From Bondarzewia mesenterica (lineage: Eukaryota; Basidiomycota; Agaricomycetes; Russulales; Bondarzewiaceae), in assembly GCA_004802705.1 (NCBI GenBank), contig SGPL01000256.1, positions 1-46,064 on the forward strand: a stretch of 46,064 bases of DNA, given 5' to 3'. Below, piece after piece: positions 9,868 to 21,400 of this stretch; position 1 is the stretch's first letter, and the number at the start of each line of letters is the position of its first letter. The notes beneath the pieces are model-generated. The model was not told the DNA's origin, ran no database searches, and saw only the letters and a list, made by a program, of their open reading frames with translations. The position numbers and the translations under genes are program-made.

Positions 9868-11468
9868 TGTCAGGCCAAGGCTGAGTGTTTACTGCTCTGG
9901 AAGAATAGAGAGTCTGCATTCTCTGTAGTCCATGAACTCAGTCTTTAGGTTTAAATTGAGCTAATTCTAAGTTCTTTGGTCCAAGACCTCAGATTTTCCA
10001 GATTCTTTAGCTACAAGTCCCTCATGTGGATGATGATAGACTTATTGCCTTTAAAATTTGAATATGTAAAGTGTACCAGAATTAAAAGTGCAAAGTATAC
10101 TATCAGGAAAGATAAAATAAAATAGTTAGCTAACTAGCTTCAGCCTTTAAGTATTTGTGTGTGATACTCTGCGGCTTTAGCCAGCTTACTTGTGCTCCCA
10201 TAATTAGGGGGCACAAAATACTGTTTATTTGTCTAAGATGTATCATGTAAGAAAAAAAATACATAAACAGAAATAATTGAGCAAGGAGTCTAAGTGAACT
10301 TTTGTGAGTAAAAACTAATATGAAGAGAGGTGGCAGCAAAATAAAGAAGGGAATTCCATCATTATGCTTCTTGTAAGGTGTATAGAATGAAACAATCAAG
10401 AAATCAAAAGGTGCATACAATTTGATGATCACAAAGGAGTTCAAAAAGTGAGTCGCAAAAATAAGAATAGCAAAATTTATAGCAAAATAGCAGGATAATC
10501 GGTGATATTCATAACAAGAAGAAAACAGACAAGAATACTAAGAGTACCATACTATACATTAGAGCGTCCCTTTAACCTATTCTTGACATCTTACCCAGCT
10601 TATTCACCTCATCACAGATGAGGATAACAAAGTTAAAGTAAAAGGGGCTGATGATCAGGATTATGACAAGGATCTAATAATAGACAGACATGATTGGCAC
10701 TTATTGAGTTTACAAGCCTTCTTGTGCTTTCTCCCTCATAGCTTTATTGCTCTTTTTATTTGCTCGATCTTGATGAATACCTCGATGCACTAGATCAAAG
10801 AAGGCAATGACTTATTGAAAGGTGTGCACAAGCTAGAAGGATAAGGTAAGGTTTATGGCTGGCACTCAGAGCAAACTGGGGCCATATTTGTTATACATGA
10901 AGAAGAGATCAAACTAGTCATCATGAAGAAGTAGGCTCTGAACTGAAAAGATAGATAGGTGAGATGCACACAAGTAAGATTTAGTGACTAGAGTCGAGTT
11001 GGAGAAAATAATAAATAGGCAGTCATATATGAGCCAAAAGGGGAGGATTCAGTGGTTTAGCTATACTGAAGAACTCGAGGAAGAAAGGGGACTAAAGGGA
11101 TGAACTGTGAGCGAGGATTCTACAGAAAAATGAGAAGACAGGGGGCAAAGATCATGGGATAGGGGTAGTAGGCTGAGCGATGTAAAGGACTGAGAGAGGT
11201 GGTTTAGGTGGAGGTAAAAAATAACTAAGGCATTAGAGGAGTAGGATGAGTAATAAACATGAAGAGGATGAGGACAAAAAATGCTTGGCTTGCTTGGCTT
11301 TTATGCCTGCATGCTTAAGTGCATTTCTTCTTTTGTTCTCCTAATTTCTTTTACCTTCAATTCTTTGCACCTTGCCATTCTTATCTTGACTTCCTCTAGT
11401 GCTGAATAATTACCACATCTAGCTGTTCACTTCCTTTTGATCTTCTTTCTTGATCGCTGTCTTCCTTG
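9868..11468 (+). repeat. R1 repeat, copy A, segment 2
   Basis: Continues R1 after the Copia element. Counterpart phrases in copy B are TTTGGTCCAAG with CAGATT (9979 and 38230), a TACCCAGC...GATGA block (10590 and 38738), and TTCTTGATCGC (11449 and 40524). No coding potential is recognised; a 104-codon open frame at 10130-10444 (minus) has repetitive hydrophobic AT-driven content and is not supported as a gene. Confidence 0.6.
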
Positions 11469-12098
11469 TGTCAAGGCTTAGCCTAAGTCTAACCCCAAAC
11501 AATCACCAAAAGGGGAGTTGAATTGTTGAGGTGTGTTGTGTCTCACTGTATAGGGCCTTACACTCATAAGCTGTAGCTGTGGTAAATTCTCAAGTTAATA
11601 TTTATACAACTACAAGAGTGAGTACAAAGGCAAGCTTACTTGTGATAAATTCCCAAATGCTGAAAACTGGAAAACCACAGGTGCTGCACTGCAGTATAAA
11701 TATATAAGTATGCTTAAAGTAGGTCTAATAAATCCTGCCTGCTGAGCAGTGTGTCTGTATATTAGTCAGCCAACTCAGTGTATCAATAAGCACAGCTGAA
11801 TATGCATCAGTCAGTCAAGCATGAGTAAACTAAGTAAGTATCACGTGACTAATCACATGCTATATCATGTGACTATTTATAAATATGCATCTAAGCCCTA
11901 GTTTGGTTAAGCTTAAATCAGCCGGTATGACTAGTGAGTTTTCTAAGATTAAGTCTAGCCCCTTGTCTGAGTCTGCATGTGTCTGATCCTCTTTTATCAT
12001 AAGGCAATGCATCACAAGACTAGTTAACCCCCTCATGATATAGGTGACTAAGTGAGTTATATAATTAGAAAAGAAAAAGAAAATGCATAGTTATCACA
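11469..12098 (-). repeat. Gypsy 1 LTR (3' in element sense), 630 bp
   Basis: On the plus strand it runs TGTCAAGGCTTAGCC ... TTATCACA. Matches 18471-19055 throughout, for example AACCCCAAACAATCACCAAAA and TATTTATACAACTACAAGAG. It is 45 bp longer than its partner, owing to an indel near 11760-11825 (GTCAGCC...TCAGTCAGTCAAGC). Confidence 0.93.
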
Positions 12099-12341
12099 AT
12101 ACCCCCCCCCTCTTTAAGGCGTTTCATTCCAGAACCCAATCATCTCTTTCTATTTTTGAATTTTACAGATATATCTAGCTTCTGCTCAGTCAATTGAAGT
12201 GGTTATATAAACTCCTAAATTTTTATCCAATGAGTTTACAGCATTAGGGTAATCCTGATGAAATTTCATAATAACTCACAGTATATCATGTTTTACCATA
12301 TCTGTGAGTTCTCATGTATTTTCTTCAGTCAGGTAACTCTT

Positions 12342-15270
12342 CTAATGAACTAAGTATTCTAAGTGCTTCTGTTGTATTCTGTTGTCTATTATTTCTTCCA
12401 CCTCATACTCTAGGTCATTGCTTCCTCTTCTAATAATTGAAGAAGGAGGAGGGCAAGGGTGACATTCAGAAATCTCATCAGGAATATAGAGTTTTAATTT
12501 TGAAACATGAAAGATGAGATGAACTTTCATCGATTGAGAAAGTTTTAGCCTATAAGTGTGGCTTTAGATCTTCTTTATGATCAAGAAGGGACTAAGATGA
12601 TGATCAAATAACTTTTTTATTAGTCAATCAGTTGTAATGTCTGATGCATCGAGCCAAACTTTATCACCTGATTTTTAATCAGGTGCTTTCTTACAATAAG
12701 CATCATAAAATTACTTTATTTCTTGGGCCTTTTTAAGGGCCGACTCTATCATTCTGCTAACAAAGTCATCGACAGCTTCAATTTTGGTCTGTGTGTGGAG
12801 TTTGAAGCCTATGTGCAGATGATAACTATAATTAGCAAAGAAGAGTGAGACTTTCATCGATGCTTAAACTTTGTTGTTGTAGGTATATTCTGTGATATAG
12901 AGCCACTCAATCTAATTGTCCTTTTATCCATTCTGTTTACCCATCTGTTTAAGGATGATAAGCTATAAATAATATCATCTTTATTTCTAGCATTTTATTC
13001 AGTTCTAACATGATTTGAGATGTAAACTAGGGTTTCTGATCAGATGTAATCTTTGACGATAAACCATGAAGCTTCCAGATGTTGTCATGAAGTAGTCGTG
13101 CAACTCCTTCTGCTGTCACAGTAGATGTAATTATTATTATATGTACTATCTTTGTATACTAGTCGGGTACTACCAGAATCAAATCATATCCCTGACTATC
13201 AGGAAGGCCTACTATGAGGTCTATAATGATGTTCTGCCAAGGACCCAATGGAATCTCACTAGGGTATAAGGTTCCCATTGGCTTTGCCAAAAAAGCTTTA
13301 GTGCAATTGCATCTATCGCACCCTTTGATGTATTTAGTGATATATACCATCATTTTAGGCCATGAATAGTCTCAAGATATGAGTTCATGAGTCTTCCATT
13401 AGCCTGAGTGTCTAGTAATGGGTGTGTCTTGAAAAGATTCTAAAACTGCCTTTTAGCAGGTTTCAGGAATGTAAACTTTACTTTTATGTAGAATGAGTCC
13501 TTTGCTATTCTCATTCTAGTCCATCAACTGAGCTTTGTCCTTCATCATCTCATGCATCTTCTCATTGTTCTTGTGTTCCCTCTAAATCTTTTATAATAAG
13601 TCCAAATTTATGAGAAAGGTTGTGTTAAGTCTAATATATTTTAGTCTTAACAATATGACATTTTCATTGTTATTTTCTCCTTGTGAGTGATCAGCTCATC
13701 GAGAGAGAGTATTTAGCTTTCTTGATGATTTTTTAGATCTATGTGTTAGGTCTAAATTAAATCAAGAAAGAAATAATGACTATCTGGCTTAGTGCCTATT
13801 GAGCTTTTATGTCTTCATAAAATATTCCAAATTTTTATGGTCAATGAGTATTGCTACCAGACTTTTTGCTCTCTCTAGATATTGCCTCCAATCCTCTAAA
13901 GCCCTAATGATTATGAGCATCTCCTTGTTATATATTTTATAATTGTGTTCAGTAGAGTTTAGGCTTTTAGATAGGTATGCTACTGAGTGCTATTTGTTAT
14001 CATCTCGGAGTTGAGATAAAACTGCACCAGTTATATAGTTCAAACTATTTGCTTCTACAAGGAATGATTTGTCTGCCTCAGAGAATACAAGGATGAGTTT
14101 AGACGTAATAATATCTTTAAGCCTCTAAAAAGCTTCCTTCTCCTGATCTCCCTACTGCCACTTCTGTCCTTTTTTTATAAGGTTATTAAGAGGTCGTGCA
14201 ATATTAAAGAAGTCCTTAATGAACCATTGGTAAAAGTTTAAAAAGCTAGTGAAAGATTAAACCTCTGTAATATTCTTTGGTTCAAGCCAATCTTTCACTC
14301 TAGCTACTTTAACTGGATCCATCATGATCATGTCTTAACTAATGATAAGTCCAAGATAAGGTACTTCTAGCTTTTCAAAGTCACACTTTTCTGGTTTTAG
14401 GAACAAGTAGTTTTTTTCGCAGCACTTCTAAAACTCGATGAACTAGTTCTCAATATTCTTCAAGAGTTTTAGTAAAAATAAGGATATCGTCCATATAAAT
14501 GATAACCTTTTCTGTCAGAATTAATTCTCTGAGAATCTCGTTCATCATAGTTTAGAACATTGCAAGGCTATTAATCAGTCTGAAGAACATGACCAACAGT
14601 TTAAATAGTCCCTAGTTTGTCAAGAAAGCCACTTTTTACTCATCTCCTTCTTTTATCTGAATATTGTTATATCTCTATCAGATATCTAGCTTTATGAAGA
14701 ATTTTGCCCCTTTGAGCATATCAATAAGTTCAGAGATAAGAGAAAGTAGATAACAGTTTTTAATCATCATCGCATTAAGCTTTCAATAATCCTGCACTGG
14801 TTGAAGCTTCTTATTCTTGTTTTTAATCAAGAAGAACAGAGAAGCCATTGGAGACTTCGATAGTTAGATACGTCTACTTTTGATATGTTTCTCTATAAAC
14901 TCATCTAAATGTCCTTGCTCTTCTATGAACAAAGAGTATATTTTATTAAGAAAAGGTTTCCAGTCTTCCATCAACTCGATAGCATGATCCCACTTCTTTT
15001 GAAATAGTAGTTCATCAAAGTCTTCTTTGAAAAATATGTCAGAGAAGTCCTTGTAGGGCCCTTTTAATATATCCTCAAAGCTTGTCTGCTTTTGCTTTTT
15101 ACTAGCCTCAAACATCATCTTAGTTGCCTTCAATTTAGTGGTATTTATTACATGACAAAAATCTATAAGTACAAAAAGTACATGGTCTCCCTCTTCTAAC
15201 TGCTCTTCATCTGGAACATCCTCCACAATTATTTCTTGATCACTTTCTACTTCTACGAACATTTTGTGAT
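12342..15270 (-). pseudogene. Gypsy 1 pol: reverse transcriptase, RNase H, integrase, chromodomain
   Basis: Read from right to left. A frame at 15262-14864 gives the segment before the reverse transcriptase (FSDIFFKEDFDELL, DHAIEL, HIKSRRI). Reverse transcriptase follows with LQPVQDY and FFIKLDI; its active site YMDD (14486-14497) is still intact within IIYMDDILIFT. The RNase H zone is about 13700-14250. Integrase at 13353-13159 has the zinc site remnant YIKGCDRCNCTK, then PWQNIIIDLIVGLPDSQGYD. The end at 12530-12342 reads FHVSKLKLYIP and EYEVEEIIDNR...EYLV, the chromodomain that in chromoviruses steers integration to modified histones. Many stops separate these pieces, so there is no product. 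Confidence 0.9.
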
Positions 15271-15879
15271 CACTATCGTCATCATCATCATCAACTTTTT
15301 GAAGCTTGAGTATTTTTTTAGCCTTTCACCTCTACTGATCTAATCTCTTTTGAACTACACATCAAGTTAGACATCGTGTAAATTTGATTTTTTTGTCTTA
15401 CAGTCAATCTCGAGGTTATGTAATAAAAGCCAAGATTTTCTGACTATCACTATTTTCTGCCTAAGATTGGTGACAGCAAAGGTTACTCATTTAGTATGAT
15501 CATTGAATTTTATAATGAAGTCGATGACTTCTTTAATCAAACTGTCTGAGTTCTTTGTACCATCTATGTTGTAGACTAGAATAGGGTTAGATAACTACCT
15601 TGTGTTAAACAGGTTTCCTTTTATGAATGCACTATCGACATATAAGTTTATTGCTCTAAAGTCTAATAAACCATCAACCATCAACACTGCCCCAGTGTCT
15701 ACAGTTTTTAGCTCTATCTTCATCTTTTTGAGCTTGTTTTCTAATCTCATGCTTCTTATGTATTTGAGTACTTTTTTTCTCTTTCTTCATGATCAGTGTC
15801 TGATTAATAAAAAAAAATTATTTCTAAATTATATACAAACATGTTAGATTCTGCGCCTTGTCCATCTACATCTGAGAGA

Positions 15880-17800
15880 ATAGAGAAACTATTTCTGGAA
15901 GCTGACTATATACCAACTAGTTGCTTTCATCCTGAAAATCCTTCGAGAAGCCCTCCATAAACTCTTTTACTTTGCCTTTACATTTTTTTGCCTTTAAGAA
16001 CAAGGGCCCGAATCTCATTCTAGTTCATTTTGTTGAAGTTGATCTGTGAGTGGCAGTTACACGCAATATGGCCAAGCTTCTAACATTTGTAACAAATAAT
16101 TGAGCAGTGCTGTTTCATCACATCTACTTCCATCAACTCATCAAATCTTCCTCCACGGGGATGTGAGATGACATTTTCATCTCATAACCTTCTTTGTCTT
16201 TTGCTGCTTCCCTTGACCTAGTCCTCTGAGGTTGTCTGAGGTTTGGCCACTGTAGTGGTCTTCTTTTAAGTCTGGCCCCCACTATGGGCCTTTTCCTAAG
16301 CCTCATTCTCTCTATAAAGGACGTCATATATAATTGCCTTCTTAAATCAGTTCTTCCAGTTCTCAGACCCTTCTCCTGTCATTAAGACTTTTTACATCAA
16401 AGATCGGTTAAGACCCATGCAAAAATACTCAGCATGGACATTTTTCATTATACCCAGTATGTGCCATCAATTGATAAAATTTTGTGATGTATTCATCTAC
16501 TTGGTGGGCTCTTTGTTTAATGAAAGGTATGTTTAATCTGGCATCAATATCTGCCATAAATGCCATAAATGCCTGCTCTATCTTCTTCTTGAACTTCTTC
16601 TATGTGTCTACCGTATAAAGTGTTTCATCTGTCATGAACGGCCTAGCTTATATGAGCAGGCTTTATTTTATTTACTTGACTTACCTGAATCTGCTAACTT
16701 ACTTAGCAGACTGCGACTCACACTACAATGCGCACGACTGACATAGGGCACCTTGGTGCACCTTATCTTATCAGACCAGCAGATCATGTGACCATAGATG
16801 CACCTAGATCCCAGACTGGTCTGGGCCCTAACCCACAAGAACTCTGCTGATTTTTAGCATATGATATACTTATCCACCAATGGCCTTTCTAGCGTGAACC
16901 ACTGACACATGCTATTGTTAATGACCTGCCCTATAGCACTTTACTATATATACAGGGCTCTGATGTACTTAGATCTTTAGCTTGACCTCCTAAAACTTAG
17001 CCTAGCAACTAGGGTACTAGACCACCTGAACCCTTGAAATCTACTTTGTTCTTAATCAGAACTCTTGATAGACTAAGGTGACTGGGCCACCTAGGCTAGA
17101 TGCCTAGGTGGTCCCATACTGATCGACCTTAAGTACTAAGCAATGGCATATGCGAGCTACCCATTAGGCCTCTGCATCCCTGCCCTAGCGAGGTCTTAAC
17201 ACCATCTGCCCATGTCTTGCTAAGCATCACATTGATATAAATCCCTAACTAATCAGCTGTTATACCCTTGTTCATATAAGACAAGGTAAAGATAATCTTT
17301 GTTTAGTCTTCTGAAAACTCTTTTGGCTTTAGCATGAATGTGAGTTCACACTGCTTTAATTTTTTTTTTGATTTTATTAACATCTTCATCAAAGGGTTCG
17401 AGCTTTGCTATCTTAGCATAGTTCAAGGAATCTTCTACTCCTCTACTTGCTACTCCTGTAGATATTGACATCTCTGTATTTCAAAGATATAGTATGTATG
17501 GGGAAAAAAGGGATTCTTCTTCTAATGAAACTCCTCTTAATCCTTGTGCAAGAAGTGCATCACCTTCAAGATTGGTGAACTAGTGGATTGGCGAACCTAG
17601 CATAGATAAAAGGGCAAGGTGACTATCTAAAGGATTAGTCACTGGGGAGTTTCTGAGAGTGTCTGATATGATGGGGGAAGGGGCATATATATCAACATGG
17701 AGTTTGATATTGATCAGCTGTGGATCTCTACTCATAGATGCAATGTAATGATGAAAGTCACTACCGTAACTGAAAGGCAACTCAGTCAGGATGATGTAAA
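15880..17800 (-). pseudogene. Gypsy 1 gag, interrupted by an insertion
   Basis: A CYKC-x4-H-x4-C zinc knuckle lies at about 16063-16105, with a TAG in its second spacer. To its right, EQAFMAF, IKQRAHQVDEYITKFYQL (about 16450-16600) and, beyond the insertion, FTLSYMNKG (about 17265-17300) match the usual Ty3 gag capsid order. The two halves are separated by the 607-bp insertion 16653-17259. Frames at 16327-16133 and 17780-17580 are open pieces of this region. No intact gag remains. The stretch 15271-15880 and 17801-18470 holds only AT-rich element sequence with no motif I can name. Confidence 0.72.
16653..17259. mobile_element. 607-bp insertion in Gypsy 1 gag, flanked by TTATA
   Basis: Gag coding similarity stops at about 16650 and resumes after 17264. 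The 5-bp sequence TTATA occurs immediately outside both ends (16648-16652 and 17260-17264). The insert begins TGAGCAGGC and ends AATCAGCTG. It has no open frame and looks like a solo LTR or short non-autonomous element, more GC-rich than its host. A palindromic GGCCACCTAGG...CCTAGGTGG motif lies near 17083-17115. The ends are not a clean TG...CA, so the class is unsure. Confidence 0.5.
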
Positions 17801-18470
17801 ATTAATTTGAGAGAAAATAGACCTCATGATAAAAATAAGAGTGATAAATAAGCTATAAGCTTAAAAATTACTTAACAAATATGAATATGAGTATGAGTAA
17901 TGCATCCTTCCTCGTTAAAGAAAAAGGTGATGATAACCTTTGTGATGAAGTGATGTTTTAGTCAGATGATACAAAAGCCTCTTTTATCATATTGTATATA
18001 GCTAGGTGAGGCAGCCTAGTTTTTAACTGTATATTGCTCTGCTGCACGCTCTTATAACTGCTAAGCCTAAGTATTGTATAAGAAAGACTGAAGTAAAAAG
18101 TAAATAGAAAAGCACAATTATAATAAGTAAATAAAAAAGCACAGTTGTAACAGGTGCTCCAGATGGGATTAATTATCACACTCTAGATTGAGATGCTTGA
18201 ATGCCACCCATTTAAGGGTCAACACCAACAGTTCACTTTTCTAGAGTATCTTTAGGGTTTGTTTTTCTAGTCTCCGTGAATCAAAAGTAATCTAAAAATT
18301 CTACTGTAGCTAAAGGTATAGTAGGTATTCATGTATTGTAAGTTATAACATAAATTGGCAGCAGTGTGGTGTAGCTTATATTGAGATTTATGAAATATGA
18401 GCAAATGAGTATCTAGTAAAGAAAGTTTTGAGGAGTTAGTAGTGCACATTGTAAATTAGTTTTCAGCAAC

Positions 18471-19055
18471 TGTCAGGGCTCAGCCTAAGCTTAACCCCAA
18501 ACAATCACCAAAAAGAGAGTTGAATTATTGAGGTGTATTATATCTCACTGCATAGGGCCTTACGTTTACAAGCTGTAGTTGTGGCAAATTTCCAAGTTAA
18601 TATTTATACAACTACAAGAGTGAGTACAAAGGCAAGCTTACCTGTGGTGAATTCCCAAGTGCTAAAAACTAAGAAACCATAGGTGCTATACTGCAGTATA
18701 AATACGTAAATATACTTAGAGCAAATCTAATAAATCCTGTCTGCTGAGCAGTATATTTGTGCATTAGTTAGCTAAACATGAGTAAGTTAAGTAAGTATCA
18801 TGTGACTGATCATGTGCCATATCATATGACTATCTATAAATATGCATCTAGGCCCCAGTTTGACTAAGCCTAGATCAGTCAGTATGACTAGTGGGTTTTT
18901 TAAGACTAAATCTAGCCCTTTATCTAAGTCCGCATGTGTCTAGTCCTCTCTTATCACAGGGTGATGCATCACAAGGCTAGTTAACCCCCTCATGATATAA
19001 GTGACTAAGTGAGTTATATAATTAGAAAAGAAAAGAAAAATGCATAGTCATCACA
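18471..19055 (-). repeat. Gypsy 1 LTR (5' in element sense), 585 bp
   Basis: Plus-strand ends TGTCAGGGCTCAGCC ... CATCACA. Pairs with 11469-12098. Differences are mainly transitions plus a 45-bp gap, so the element has been resident for a long time. Confidence 0.93.
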
Positions 19056-19202
19056 CCTTATTATCACCTCAGAATTACCCATTCGAAACCTTTTACTCAA
19101 CCTATGATCATGGTGCCTTGCTCAAGATCCACTCTCATCAGACTTTGTCATGCTGAGCATCATGCTATTGTTATAAATTTTAAACAATTTTGGGGCATGA
19201 CA
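19056..19202 (+). repeat. R1 repeat, copy A, segment 3 with terminus
   Basis: Sequence after Gypsy 1 parallels 40530-40683: CTCAGAATTACC and GTTCAGAACC-like phrases, then both copies end AACAATTTTGG(G/A)GCATGACA. This shared end at 19202 and 40683 marks the R1 terminus. A relict reverse-transcriptase frame starts right after it here, whereas unrelated host-like sequence follows copy B. Confidence 0.75.
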
Positions 19203-21400
19203 CCAGCACTCACTAAAGTCAAAAAAGTCTAATCCTTCTTAGGATTCAGAAACTTCTATCACCAGTTGATCAAAGATTACTCCAAGATCACCAAACTACT
19301 GTTCAATCTTATTCAAAAAGCACATGATTAAGATTAGACCATTGAATATCAGACAGCCTTCTAAAAACTCAAAGATAAGTTCACATCATCACCCATGGTT
19401 AAAATGCCAAATCTAGATTTATCTTTCTGAATTGAATGTGATGCATTAGACTTCACCACTGGTGCATTCCTTATACAACCACATAACAATTAATGACATC
19501 TCATGGCATATTTATTAAAATCTCTTATAGAACCTGAGCACAATTATAACATATTCAATAAGGAACTATTGACAATTATTTTAGTACTCAAAGCATAATA
19601 ACACTACCTTTAATGATGCAAGCACACCATCAAAGTTTGAACTAATCATAAGAACCTAGAATACTTTCAGAAGGCATAGAAGTTTAACTGCTGATAAGCC
19701 AGATGGTCACAATTCCTCACTCAATTTGACATCTTCTTTTAATATTGCCCTAAATGAACTGATAAATCTGATGATCTATTGAGATGATTAGACTATAAAT
19801 AGGAGATAGTTGATGACAACAAGGACTAAATCCTGCTCAAACTAGAGATATTTGTATGAAGCACAAGAAGACTAGGGGCAAAACTTTTTTTCACATCAGC
19901 AACAGGAAGAGGAAGTATCATAGTTATAAGTGACAAGTCACTCAAAAAGTGAATCTAAGAATGCATAGAACAAGACAAGGAGATAGCTAAAGCAATGTAG
20001 GAAATCAAAAACTCAGGACCTTAGACACTCACCAAAAGACTCACAGAATGAAATATTGAAGATGACCTTATTCTCTTCTGAAGAAAGGTCTACATACCCA
20101 AGAATATAAAACTACAAAGGGATGTTATCAAATTATGTCATAACCTTAAAGCCATAGAACACCCAAGAAGATGAAAAACTCTAAAATTAGTTCAATGAGA
20201 CTACTAGTGGCTATGAATGTCTATTTTTATCAGAAACTTTGTCGATAGTTGTGCTATTTATTAAGCAGCTAAAAATATCACCTCACTAGACTACACTCCT
20301 CTCCAACCAATAAAAATTCTAAAATAACCCTTTCAAACTATTATTATGGACTTCATCATAGACTTACTTAAAATTAATGATTTCGATGCAATAGATATTG
20401 CAACAGATTGACTTACTAAGATAATAGTCATTACCTCATATAATAAATCAATTGATGCAACTAAGACAGCTAAATGTCTCATAAATACTATATAGTAAAG
20501 ATATAGTCTTCCAGACAAAATTATCTCTGATCATGGACCTCAGTTCACATCAAAGGTCATGACGTCAATTTACAATCAATTTAGGATCAAAGCTGCCCTC
20601 AGCATAGCCTTCTACCCTCAATTAGATAGAGCCATAAAATGAGTCAATCAAGAATTAAAACAATATATTTGAGCCTTCTGCATCAAAGCTCAAGATAATT
20701 GGCCTAATCTTCTCTCATATGCTGAGTTTGCACATAATAACTATATGTACACAGCCATGAAGAAAACCCCATTTAAACTCCTTTATAAATTCTAAACTAA
20801 AGCATATTTAATGATCAAACTAGATAAATAAGTTCTAAGCTTTGAAGAATGGCTCAATAATTTGATTAAAGCACGAGAAAAAGCTAAAGCTATCATAGCC
20901 CTCATAGCTGAATTAATAAAATGGCAACATAATAAATTGGAACCTCTACCAAAAGGACTACATCTCAGAACTCAAGTCTAGCTTAGCAGAAAGAATTTCA
21001 CAATAGTATACCTTAAAAAAAGTTTGCATCAAAATGCTACAGACTATTTAAAGTCATCAAGATCATTGGTAAAGTCAATTTTAAATTAAAACTTCTAGAA
21101 GCATGGTAAATCCACCTCATCTTTCATTAATTATGTCTCACTTCATTTGAGAAAACTGACAAACACTGACCTAACTTTATGAAATCACTGCTTGATCTAG
21201 TCAACAATTAAGTAGAGTATAAAATTAAATAAATTATTGCCTCTAAGTACTTTAAGCAAAACAAAACCTTATAATACCTAGTCAAGTGAAAAGGCTACCT
21301 TGAATTAAAAAACTTGTAAAAACCCACTGCCAATCTCAAAAAGTCAAAGGCTATCATCAATAAATTCTATCAAAAAAACTCATTATTAGTTAAAGTCATT
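19203..21400 (+). pseudogene. Gypsy-type chromovirus 2, truncated pol (RT end to chromodomain)
   Basis: Starts inside reverse transcriptase with SFLGFRNFYHQLIKDYSK. RNase H follows with IECDALDFTTGAFL and EPEHNYNIFNKELL (19430-19580). Integrase runs from about 20080 to 20800: PFQTIIMDFIIDLL, ISDHGPQFTSKV and VNQELKQYI carry the DDE positions. A chromodomain relic lies at about 21200-21370 (YLVK-stop-KGYLELKNL). Stops are frequent (for example the Trp of W..HYL is TAA and the Arg of FRIECD is TGA). No LTRs, gag or protease are visible. It is a different copy from Gypsy 1 and lies in the opposite orientation. Confidence 0.87.

Larger units (their letters stand above)
11469..19055 (-). mobile_element. 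Gypsy-type (Ty3) chromovirus retrotransposon 1, minus orientation, decayed
   Basis: Two LTRs of about 600 bp flank gag and pol relics read right to left in Ty3 order: gag, reverse transcriptase, RNase H, integrase, chromodomain. Flanking sequence is CCTTG on the left and CCTTA on the right, a 5-bp target duplication with one transition. A purine tract (AAAGAGGGGGGGGG on the minus strand, about 12101-12116) precedes the 3' LTR. It is inserted in R1 copy A, which resumes at 19056. A 607-bp insertion lies in gag. Confidence 0.9.

Noticed and set aside
10130..10444. Small membrane protein gene on the minus strand
   Set aside because: It lies in decayed R1 sequence, its hydrophobicity follows the AT bias, and the counterpart in copy B is not open.
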